Source: JALZBL01 sp040004775 (GTDB lineage Bacteria; Actinomycetota; Actinomycetes; Mycobacteriales; Jatrophihabitantaceae). Taken from it: a stretch of 42,537 nt of DNA. Location: NCBI GenBank assembly GCA_040004775.1, contig JBDUAD010000007.1, positions 1 through 42,537 on the forward strand, written 5' to 3'. The first letter of the stretch is position 1. The number at the start of each line of letters is the position of its first letter. Shown here piece after piece: positions 32,865 to 38,929 of this stretch. The position numbers were made by a program, and so were the translations under genes. The notes under the pieces are model-generated. The model was not told the origin of the DNA and searched no databases. It was given only the letters and a program-made list of their open reading frames with translations.

Positions 32865-33917
32865 CTACCGGTCGGGAACCGTCGTGCAGCCACAGTCCGG
32901 ATGAGCCGGCCACGTGCGCCGGCGCACGCGCCAGTCGGGCAGCAGCACCTCGAGCGTTCCGCCGAGCGTGGCCACCTCCTCGCCGTCGAGGAAAGCCAGC
33001 GCCTGGATCGCGGTCAGGGCGGCGGCGAGCGCACAGAGCGCTACCTCACCGGGATCACGGCGGGAACTGCGCCCGCCCAGCTGTCCGGCCAGAGCCGGCC
33101 AGACGGGATCGCGGTCGGTGCGGTGCCGGTCGGCACAGTCCAGGCAGCTCGAGCGGCCGGGATACACCAGTGGGCCGACCACTGCCGACCCGGCCCAGAC
33201 GCCGGTGACGAGGTGCGCGGCTTCCTCGGTCTTCAGGAGGGCTCGCATCTCGCGCGGCACCGGACTGCCAGTGGCCACGACGACCAGATCGGCGCACCGA
33301 CCGAGCGGCGCAGTGTCCACGCCGGGAGCAGCTCGGTGCACGGCGTCGGCGGCGGCCACCGCGGCGCGCCGGCCCTCGTCCTGGGGGCGCAGGCCGCCGG
33401 GCACCGCATCGCGCAGCGTCACCTCGCCCGGCTGCCGCACGTCCAGGTGGCCTACGCCGGCCGCGGCCAGAAGCGCGGCGACCAGCGTCGGCAGCCGCCC
33501 GGATCCGTACAACACAACGCAGCATTCCCGCCGCCGCCCCAGAACAGAGTCCGTGTCGTCGCCGTAACGGGCCGAGAGCGCAGCCCGGTCGGACGCCAGC
33601 GCGGTGGTTGCTGCTCCGGCGTCCTGCGAGATCGTGGAGGACGAGCGGGCCAGGAAGCCGTTGCGGTGCAGCAGGCCCAGAACGGGATGCTCGTCCGGGC
33701 GCACGCTGCCGCCGTCGGCCAGCCGGGTCCACACGTGCGGGTCCAGTCCCTCCACGACGACCGCCCGACCGGGTAGCTCGAGCTGCAGGTGATCGCCGGA
33801 ACGCCAGAGCGCACGAACGGCGGGGGCGAACCGCACCGTCGGCGATGCGGACGGACCGTCGGCCGTCGATGACGCGGTCGGCACCGCAACCACCGAGGGG
33901 TCGTCAGTGCCCGACAT
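32865..33917 (-). CDS. ThiF/cyclodehydratase-like protein (orphan E1-like)
   Basis: A 350-residue protein similar to the ThiF-like half of TOMM cyclodehydratases and to actinobacterial Rv3196-type proteins. VRFAPAVRALWRSGDHLQLE begins an N-terminal peptide-clamp-like region; ECCVVLYGSGRLPTLVAALLAAAGVGHLDV is a Rossmann core without a classic ATP-binding Arg/Asp set. Paired cysteines (SSCLDCADRHR and HPDCGC) should bind one zinc. No YcaO, precursor peptide or dehydrogenase gene is near, so a RiPP role is not supported. ATG 33917 follows a weak GAAGCGGG; upstream codons are not domain-like. It is divergent from the ORF at 34063 and just upstream of the ABC1 gene. Function unknown. Confidence 0.75.
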   Translation of the reverse strand: MSGTDDPSVVAVPTASSTADGPSASPTVRFAPAVRALWRSGDHLQLELPGRAVVVEGLDPHVWTRLADGGSVRPDEHPVLGLLHRNGFLARSSSTISQDAGAATTALASDRAALSARYGDDTDSVLGRRRECCVVLYGSGRLPTLVAALLAAAGVGHLDVRQPGEVTLRDAVPGGLRPQDEGRRAAVAAADAVHRAAPGVDTAPLGRCADLVVVATGSPVPREMRALLKTEEAAHLVTGVWAGSAVVGPLVYPGRSSCLDCADRHRTDRDPVWPALAGQLGGRSSRRDPGEVALCALAAALTAIQALAFLDGEEVATLGGTLEVLLPDWRVRRRTWPAHPDCGCTTVPDR

Positions 33918-33972
33918 CGGACCCGCTTCGCATGGACCCGAGCGTGCCGCAGGCCTGAGTCTCACCATTGGC

Positions 33973-34175
33973 CTGTCCACAGCGGGCAGCCGCAATCCAC
34001 AGCGGACCGGTTACCGCGTCCAACCTCCGCCGGGCGTCGGTGCGACGTCGTACGGTCATCGCGTGTCCGTCCAACAGCGCCCGCCGAGCCACGCTGGCGG
34101 TCCGGCCTTCCAGTCGAGCGCTGACTCCACAGCTGTGGACAGCCCTGTGGACCGGAGGCAGATTGCTGTGGACGC
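33973..34175. promoter_or_regulatory. Cluster of six DnaA-box-like sequences
   Basis: TCCACA cores occur at 33973-33981 (CTGTCCACA), 33993-34001 (CAATCCACA) and 34123-34131 (GACTCCACA). On the minus strand they occur at 34134-34142 (CTGTCCACA), 34146-34154 (CGGTCCACA) and 34167-34175 (GCGTCCACA). The actinobacterial DnaA box is TTGTCCACA, so two sites match 8 of 9. Fewer than one such core is expected by chance in 200 bp of this composition. The last four sites lie inside the small ORF at 34063. DnaA binding is an inference. Confidence 0.45.
34051..34056 (+). promoter_or_regulatory. Leaderless -10 box (TACGGT) before the 76-codon ORF and YgjP gene
   Basis: TACGGT, then CATCGC (6 nt), then GTG 34063. 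The box is the only good -10 candidate for the YgjP-type peptidase gene and places the transcript start at the small ORF. Confidence 0.6.
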
Positions 34176-34293
34176 GCAGCGGAGGCGGTGGACGACCCCT
34201 CGTCCTGACGTCGAGGTGCAGCTGAGCCGCGTCGCCACCCACCCAGCCGCGACGGACCGACCGGCCGGGTTCCTGGCTGAAGTCGGGCCGTGA
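34063..34293 (+). CDS. Leaderless 76-codon ORF coupled to the YgjP-type peptidase gene
   Basis: GTG 34063 opens 76 codons (starting VSVQQRPPSHAGGPAFQSSA, ending THPAATDRPAGFLAEVGP). TGA 34291-34293 overlaps the GTG start of the peptidase gene (GTGA). A -10 box lies 6 nt upstream. I recognise no family. The middle, with repeated AVD/PVD, is written over four DnaA-box-like sites, and third-position GC looks lower than in neighbours. The frame may therefore serve mainly to couple translation, or the DNA may be mainly regulatory. The predicted product is hydrophilic and Pro/Arg-rich, without membrane segments. Confidence 0.45.
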   Translation: MSVQQRPPSHAGGPAFQSSADSTAVDSPVDRRQIAVDAQRRRWTTPRPDVEVQLSRVATHPAATDRPAGFLAEVGP

Positions 34294-34886
34294 ACGCGCC
34301 GGGCCCCAGCAGCGGGTCGGCCGACGGGGGCGGACGCTGCGCCGAGGCACCGCCAGTGGAGATCCGCCGGAGCAGCCGTCGGCGCCGGACGGTGTCGGCT
34401 TACCGTGACGGTGACCGGATTGTGGTCCTCGTCCCGGCCCGGCTGAGCCGCGAACAGGAGCGGGGCTGGGTCGAGCGCATGGTGGCCGACGTGACCGCTC
34501 GGGAGGAACGAGCGCGCACACGAGGCTCGCGAAGTGGCGACGACGCCCTCCTGCGCCGAGCCAAGGCGCTCAATCTTCGCTACCTCGGCGGGCCGGTGGA
34601 CCCGGCGAGCGTGCGGTGGGTACCCACGATGGCTCATCGATGGGGGTCCTGCACCGCGGCTGACCGCACGATCCGCCTGTCAGATCGACTGCGCGACTTC
34701 CCGGACTGGGTCGTCGACTATGTACTCGTCCACGAGTTGGCGCACCTCACCGTCGGCTCCCACGGACCGCAGTTCTGGGCATTGGTCGCGCGCTACGACG
34801 CGAGCGAGCGTGCTCGCGGTTTCCTTGAGGGCTTCAGCGCTGCGGCTCACCTGCCGACGTGGGACGACGAGGAGACACGGCCCTAG
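34290..34886 (+). CDS. YgjP/SprT-like (M48-type) metal-dependent hydrolase
   Basis: A 198-residue YgjP-family protein (DUF45). The core starts at VEIRRSSRRRRTVSAYRDGD. The zinc motif VLVHELAHLTVGSHGPQFW (HExxH followed by a downstream His, about residue 152) and VRWVPTMAHRWGSCTAADRT are characteristic of the family (WGSC). No signal peptide is present, so it is cytoplasmic. GTG 34290 overlaps the stop of the preceding small ORF and lacks a separate ribosome site, pointing to coupled translation. The substrate is unknown. In actinobacteria it sits by the Zn-protease and ThiF-like genes. Confidence 0.9.
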   Translation: MNAPGPSSGSADGGGRCAEAPPVEIRRSSRRRRTVSAYRDGDRIVVLVPARLSREQERGWVERMVADVTAREERARTRGSRSGDDALLRRAKALNLRYLGGPVDPASVRWVPTMAHRWGSCTAADRTIRLSDRLRDFPDWVVDYVLVHELAHLTVGSHGPQFWALVARYDASERARGFLEGFSAAAHLPTWDDEETRP

Positions 34887-34890
34887 TCTC

Positions 34891-34938
34891 GAGGCACCGC
34901 CCTTGCCGCGAGGCACCGCCCTTGCCGCGAGGCACCGC
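34891..34938. repeat. 19-bp tandem repeat after the YgjP gene
   Basis: GAGGCACCGCCCTTGCCGC occurs twice exactly (34891-34909, 34910-34928), followed by a third partial copy of 10 bp. The 143-bp gap between the convergent YgjP and Zn-protease genes shows nothing else. Confidence 0.8.
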
Positions 34939-35029
34939 TCGTCACCTGCGGGCCCGCGACGGAGTCCGGCCCGTCGCCGAATGGGCGCCCGACCTCCGCC
35001 CGCCGCCTGCACGATGGCGCAACGTCCGT

Positions 35030-36574
35030 TCAGGCCGGCGAGCTGCCGCCCGGCTCCCGATCCTCGGGGTGGTCCTCCCGTCGCGCGGGCGGGCCGTCGG
35101 TGTCGATGCCTGGCTGACCGGCGTCCTCGGTCGCATCCTGACCAGCGTCATCGCGCGGTGCGTCCTCAGCCACCAGCGGGGCAGTGTCGTCATCAGCAGG
35201 CGAGGCGCCGCCGCCGTCACCGGCAGCAGGACCGGCGCCGCCGGAGTCGAGCGCGGCCGGAGCCGGGTCGTCGTCAAGCAGCGAGTTCAGGGCGTCGTCG
35301 CTCACCGCGTCGCGACGGGCGAGGAATCCGGCCGGGTCGTCGAGGTCCTCGGAGTCCGGCAGAAGATCCGGATGCGCCCAGAGCGCGTCACGTCCGGCCG
35401 CGCCCGAGCTCTCGGCGGCCAGCGACCACAGCGCCGAGGCCTCACGCAGCTTGCGCGGGCGCAACTCCAGTCCGACCAGGGTGGCGAAGGTCTGCTCGGC
35501 CGGTCCACCGCCCGCGCGCCGACGCCGTGACGCCTCCCGCAGGGAGTCCGCGCCGCCGAGTCGGGTACCGGCCACGTCGGCCACCACCGCGTCGACCCAG
35601 CCCTCGACCAAGGCCAGAAGGGTTTCCAGACGCCGCAAGGCGGCCTGTTGACTGGGCGTCTCCTTCGGCTCGAACATGCCGCCGGTCAACGCCGACTGGA
35701 TGCTCATCGGGTCGGACGGATCGATCTCGCTCATCATCCGCTCGATGCCCGAGGCGTCGATCTCGATGCCGCGGGCGTAACCGTCGACGGTGTCAATCAG
35801 CCGCTGCCGTAACCACGGGACATGGGCAAAGAGGCGCTGGTGGGCGGCCTCGCGCAGACCCAGATAGAGGCGCACCTCGGCGTCCGGACGGCCCAGCCCG
35901 GCCCCGAACCCGGCGATGTTGTCGGGCAGCAGCGCTGCCGTACCCGCCGGCCCCAGCGGCAGGCCGATGTCGGTGGCGGAGAGCACCTCACTGGCCAACG
36001 CTCCGAGCGCCTGCCCGACTTGGGAGCCGAACATCATGCCGCCCAGCTGAGCCATGATCGGTGCCATCGGTCCGGCCTGGGCTCGTACTTCCTCGGGCAA
36101 GCCGGCCGACATCGCGGTGACGACGTGCTCGGCCACCGGGTCGCACAGGGCTGACCACACCGGCAGCGTCCGCTCGATCCACTCCACGCGGTTCCAGGCC
36201 TCGACCGACGTCACGCCGGAGGGCAGTTCGGTCACATCGTCCAGCCACAGGTCGGCCAGGCGCACCGCCTCCACCACGTCGGCGCGCTCACCGGCCGACA
36301 CCGCGCCGACACCGCCGCCGGCCCCGCCGACCGCGGAGATGGCGACCTGCCGGGCCAGGTCCCAGTTGACCGGTCCCCCCGACCACGAGAACAGCTTCTG
36401 CAGCTCGGCGAACAACGGCACCTTGCCGGCCAGCTCCTCGGGTAGCCCAAAGCCACCGGCCCCTAAAGCACCGGCCCCGAAAGCGCCCGATCCGGAGCCG
36501 CCGGGTCCGGGATCGCCCGAGTCGCCCGAGTCATCGCGGTCGGGCGGACCGAAACCAAAGGGAAGGTTCGTCAT
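35030..36574 (-). CDS. Zinc-dependent metalloprotease (DUF2342/TIGR03624-type)
   Basis: A 514-residue member of an actinobacterial family found as Rv3195 in M. tuberculosis. MTNLPFGFGPPD is the standard N-terminus, followed by a Gly-rich linker and NWDLARQVAI. The putative metal region LYLGLREAAHQRLFAHVPWL (about residue 240) and the later LLALVEGWVDAVVADV (Glu) are the best-conserved parts. The last 100 residues are acidic, low-complexity and probably disordered. Most evidence for protease activity comes from remote zincin similarity. ATG 36574 overlaps the stop of a 7-codon leaderless uORF. The next upstream GTG (36580) is less likely. Confidence 0.85.
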   Translation of the reverse strand: MTNLPFGFGPPDRDDSGDSGDPGPGGSGSGAFGAGALGAGGFGLPEELAGKVPLFAELQKLFSWSGGPVNWDLARQVAISAVGGAGGGVGAVSAGERADVVEAVRLADLWLDDVTELPSGVTSVEAWNRVEWIERTLPVWSALCDPVAEHVVTAMSAGLPEEVRAQAGPMAPIMAQLGGMMFGSQVGQALGALASEVLSATDIGLPLGPAGTAALLPDNIAGFGAGLGRPDAEVRLYLGLREAAHQRLFAHVPWLRQRLIDTVDGYARGIEIDASGIERMMSEIDPSDPMSIQSALTGGMFEPKETPSQQAALRRLETLLALVEGWVDAVVADVAGTRLGGADSLREASRRRRAGGGPAEQTFATLVGLELRPRKLREASALWSLAAESSGAAGRDALWAHPDLLPDSEDLDDPAGFLARRDAVSDDALNSLLDDDPAPAALDSGGAGPAAGDGGGASPADDDTAPLVAEDAPRDDAGQDATEDAGQPGIDTDGPPARREDHPEDREPGGSSPA

Positions 36575-36594
36575 CGCCACACACCCGCGTTCAT
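36571..36594 (-). CDS. Leaderless 7-codon uORF coupled to the Zn-protease gene
   Basis: ATG 36594 opens MNAGVWR and stops at TGA (36571-36573), which overlaps the ATG of the protease (ATGA). TAGCGT lies 7 nt upstream, so the ATG should be at the transcript's 5' end. The architecture matches the uORFs before the cation transporter and the YgjP gene. Too short to test by homology. Confidence 0.45.
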   Translation of the reverse strand: MNAGVWR

Positions 36595-36601
36595 GGTTGC
36601 C

Positions 36602-36607
36602 ACGCTA
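36602..36607 (-). promoter_or_regulatory. Leaderless -10 box (TAGCGT) before the Zn-protease uORF
   Basis: TAGCGT, then GGCAACC (7 nt), then ATG 36594 on the minus strand. It lies in the 182-bp gap between the Zn-protease and the divergent small membrane protein gene, which otherwise contains no gene. Confidence 0.6.
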
Positions 36608-36741
36608 GTGCTGACGACACACGCCCCGCAGGGGTTCCCGCCCTGGGCCGGGCGCGATGCGCTGACAGCGAAACGCAGCCGGCTCGGCGTCCGCGCAGTT
36701 CGACCGCCGCGCGGCACGCCGATCGGTGACCCGTGTCGGGT

Positions 36742-36747
36742 TACGGT
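36742..36747 (+). promoter_or_regulatory. -10 box (TACGGT) of the small membrane protein gene
   Basis: TACGGT, then 9 nt, then ATG 36757, so the leader would be only 2-3 nt. Confidence 0.5.
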
Positions 36748-36756
36748 GCGGCGATC

Positions 36757-37014
36757 ATGGGATGGCTGCTGTGGCTCGCCGCGCCCATCGTGGCCACGAG
36801 TCTGGCCTCGGTGATCTGCTGGCGCCGGGGCCGCCCGGCCAAGCCGCTGTCAATCGAGGCGGCCATCGCCGAGCACCGACTCTTCCTGGCCACCCTGGCC
36901 GAGGTGCACCGCCCCGGCGCCGATCCGCACCGCCCCGGCGCCGATCCGCACCGCCCCGGCGCCGAGGTGCACCGCCCCGGCCCGCGACCGCGGCGGCTGA
37001 TGCCCCGCGGTTAG
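36757..37014 (+). CDS. Small membrane-anchored protein with heptapeptide repeats
   Basis: An 85-residue protein. One N-terminal membrane helix (WLLWLAAPIVATSLASVI) is followed by CWRRGRPAKPLSIEAAIAEHRLFLATLAE, typical of small actinobacterial proteins found before the PDZ-Lon protease gene. The C-terminal part consists of four 7-residue repeats (AEVHRPG, ADPHRPG twice, AEVHRPG) and a basic end. The basic residues after the helix suggest that the repeats face the cytoplasm. Its TAG stop (37012-37014) is part of the -10 box of the next gene. Function unknown. Confidence 0.75.
   Translation: MGWLLWLAAPIVATSLASVICWRRGRPAKPLSIEAAIAEHRLFLATLAEVHRPGADPHRPGADPHRPGAEVHRPGPRPRRLMPRG
36898..36981 (+). 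repeat. Four 21-bp tandem repeats coding AEVHRPG/ADPHRPG
   Basis: Units 36898-36918, 36919-36939, 36940-36960 and 36961-36981. The inner two are identical, as are the outer two, which differ from the inner ones at only three bases (GAGGTG against GATCCG). Each adds one His-Arg-Pro-Gly-containing heptapeptide without a frame change. Confidence 0.9.
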
Positions 37015-37017
37015 GGT
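37012..37017 (+). promoter_or_regulatory. Leaderless -10 box (TAGGGT) of the PDZ-Lon protease gene
   Basis: TAGGGT, then GGCGCG (6 nt), then GTG 37024. The first three bases are the stop codon of the small membrane protein gene. Confidence 0.65.
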
Positions 37018-37023
37018 GGCGCG

Positions 37024-38052
37024 GTGAGTCGCCGGGTCCGAACCCTCGTCGTCGGAGGTGTTCTGCTCCTTGTCCTCGCCGTGCTGGCCATCGCCCTACC
37101 GGTGCCGTATGTGGTGCTGTCCCCGGGTCCGACGATCAACACTCTCGGGTCCTACGACGGTCAAAAGATCATCCTGCTCAACGGCCGCACCGAGAAGAGC
37201 ACCAGCGGCAACCTGAACCTCACCACGGTCAGCATCACCACCGGACGAGTCAGCGTCTTCCAGGCGCTTTCGGGCTGGCTGGCCGGCGACCGCGTCGTCG
37301 TGCCGCGCGAGACCATCTATCCGCCCGGTACCAGTCAGAAGCAGGTCGCCCAGCAGGACGCGGCCGACTTCTCGAACTCCCAGACCTCAGCCGAGGGCGC
37401 GGCCCTGTGCGAGCTGAAGTACCCGCGCTACTTCGGAATCCTCGGCACCAGCAAGGACATGAAGCCGGCCGACGCCCTGAAGTACGGCGACAAACTGATC
37501 AGCCTCAACGGCCGGCCGGTCGGCACGCGGGCTCAGCTGGAGAGCGTGCTCGCGGCGCAGAACGCTGGGTCGGCCGGTGTCGTGGTGGTCGAGCGGCGCG
37601 GAATCCGCACGACGGTGAGGCTTACCCTGCTTCCTCCGGCCAGCGGACGTAGCGGAGCCCGCATGGGGGTGTCCGTGGCCGACTCATGTTTCGCCGAGTT
37701 CGATGTGGACCTCGGCCTGAACGACGCCATCGGCGGCCCGTCGGCGGGCATGATGTTCGCGCTCGGAATCATGGACAAGGTCGGTCCGGCCGACCTGACC
37801 GGCGGCCGGTTCGTCGCCGGGACCGGCACGATCGACCTCGACGGGGCGGTAGGCCCGATCGGGGGCATCCAGCTCAAGATGATCGCCGCCCGCCGCGCCG
37901 GAGCGACGTTGTTCCTTGCCCCCGCCGGCAACTGCAATGACGTTCGCGGCAACGTGCCGAACGGCCTGGCCGTAGCCAAGGTTTCCACGCTGCACGACGC
38001 GGTGCAGGCCCTGGCCGCCGGGAAGGCCGGCACGGCCGTCGCCGGCTGCTGA
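37024..38052 (+). CDS. PDZ domain-containing S16 (Lon-type) protease, YlbL family
   Basis: A 342-residue membrane-anchored protease. One N-terminal helix (VLLLVLAVLAIALPVPYVVL) is followed by LSPGPTINTLG, a PDZ domain (about residues 125-210: MKPADALKYGDKLISLNGRP) and a Lon-type catalytic domain. The Ser-Lys dyad is visible as GGPSAGMMFALGI (Ser240) and GGIQLKMIAARRAGA (Lys285); the spacing of 45 agrees with Lon. The protease domain should lie outside the membrane. Orthologues are Rv3194c and Bacillus YlbL. No ATPase domain is present. GTG 37024 is set by a leaderless -10 box. Confidence 0.93.
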   Translation: MSRRVRTLVVGGVLLLVLAVLAIALPVPYVVLSPGPTINTLGSYDGQKIILLNGRTEKSTSGNLNLTTVSITTGRVSVFQALSGWLAGDRVVVPRETIYPPGTSQKQVAQQDAADFSNSQTSAEGAALCELKYPRYFGILGTSKDMKPADALKYGDKLISLNGRPVGTRAQLESVLAAQNAGSAGVVVVERRGIRTTVRLTLLPPASGRSGARMGVSVADSCFAEFDVDLGLNDAIGGPSAGMMFALGIMDKVGPADLTGGRFVAGTGTIDLDGAVGPIGGIQLKMIAARRAGATLFLAPAGNCNDVRGNVPNGLAVAKVSTLHDAVQALAAGKAGTAVAGC

Positions 38053-38111
38053 TCGTTCGCCCAGGCTGCGAGTGGCGAGCAGCGATTCCAGCTCGGGCGG
38101 AGGGCAGCGGC

Positions 38112-38792
38112 TCAGGCCAGGGTGGCCAGTAGCGCGGCGGTGAGGTTCGGCGCCAGTTCCGCGCCGAACGCGATCTCGTCATCGTCGCCCCGCTCCGACG
38201 GACGGGCCGCGGACGAGGAGCGGTCATCGGAACCTGAGCTGCCAGCGGATCCGCGGAGTCGCAGGACGCTCGACGTCCGCCCGTCGCGCAGCACCGCGAC
38301 GACCAGCCGGGCTTCGCGCCGGTCAGGGTGCGCCGCGGCCTCGGCTACGGCGTCCGGACTGGACAGGCCGGCTTCGGCCTCGGGCGGCAGCACGACGATC
38401 TCCTGGGCCAGGGCGCACCCGGTCACCTGAGGCGGCCACTCGACGCCGGCCAGCGCCTCGTCGAGCGGCTGGTCGGGCAGGGCGTCCTGAGCAATCGGTG
38501 TTAGCGACTCGGAGGTGATCCCGCCGAGGTCGGTCAGGCCGAGTAGGGCCGCCCCCTGGGGGTCGGCCGCGACCGTCGCGGTGGGAACGAGGGCGAAGAG
38601 GGCCGGTGGCTGGTCCCAGCCGCCGGAGGCCACGAAGGCTTCGATCTCCGCGGTGACCGCGTCGAGGACGGCCAGCAGCGGCGGCAGCCCGCCGCTGGGC
38701 GCGCGAGGGGAAGGGGTAGAGGGTAATGGGGCAGCGGGTAATAAGGCAGCAGGCGAAGGCGCATCCGGCGGGGGCGCATCGGGTCCGGACAC
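38112..38792 (-). CDS. PPA1309 family protein
   Basis: A 226-residue actinobacterial protein of unknown function. The N-terminus is Pro/Ala/Ser-rich. The conserved part holds DAVTAEIEAFVASGGWDQPP followed by ALFALVPTA, then DQPLDEALAGVEWPPQVTGC, ALAQEIVVLPPEAE and HPDRREARLVVAVLRDGRTS. It ends AELAPNLTAALLATL. An acidic, Ser-rich loop interrupts the last strand. GTG 38792 is preceded by TACAGT at 6 nt, so I prefer it to the TTG at 38807, which overlaps that box. PPA1309-type genes neighbour the PDZ-Lon and UPF0182 genes in many actinobacteria. Confidence 0.85.
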   Translation of the reverse strand: MSGPDAPPPDAPSPAALLPAAPLPSTPSPRAPSGGLPPLLAVLDAVTAEIEAFVASGGWDQPPALFALVPTATVAADPQGAALLGLTDLGGITSESLTPIAQDALPDQPLDEALAGVEWPPQVTGCALAQEIVVLPPEAEAGLSSPDAVAEAAAHPDRREARLVVAVLRDGRTSSVLRLRGSAGSSGSDDRSSSAARPSERGDDDEIAFGAELAPNLTAALLATLA

Positions 38793-38798
38793 GTCGAC

Positions 38799-38804
38799 AC
38801 TGTA
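38799..38804 (-). promoter_or_regulatory. Leaderless -10 box (TACAGT) of the PPA1309 gene
   Basis: TACAGT, then GTCGAC (6 nt), then GTG 38792 on the minus strand. The 137-bp gap to the divergent UPF0182 gene also holds TACGTT (38851) and TAGTGT (38858), -10 candidates for that gene. Confidence 0.6.
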
Positions 38805-38929
38805 CAAAGCGGGCGGCCGTCCCCGGCTACGGAACCGGCACGCATCGTCTTACGTTCTAGTGTGCGGACGGGAGGCCCGCGTTCCGAACAGCGGTACGCG
38901 GCGCCCGTGGACAGTGGAGGAAACCTGCA

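Noticed and set aside
32865..33917. RiPP (azole peptide) biosynthesis cluster
   Set aside because: Only a ThiF-like protein is present; there is no YcaO, precursor peptide or dehydrogenase near.
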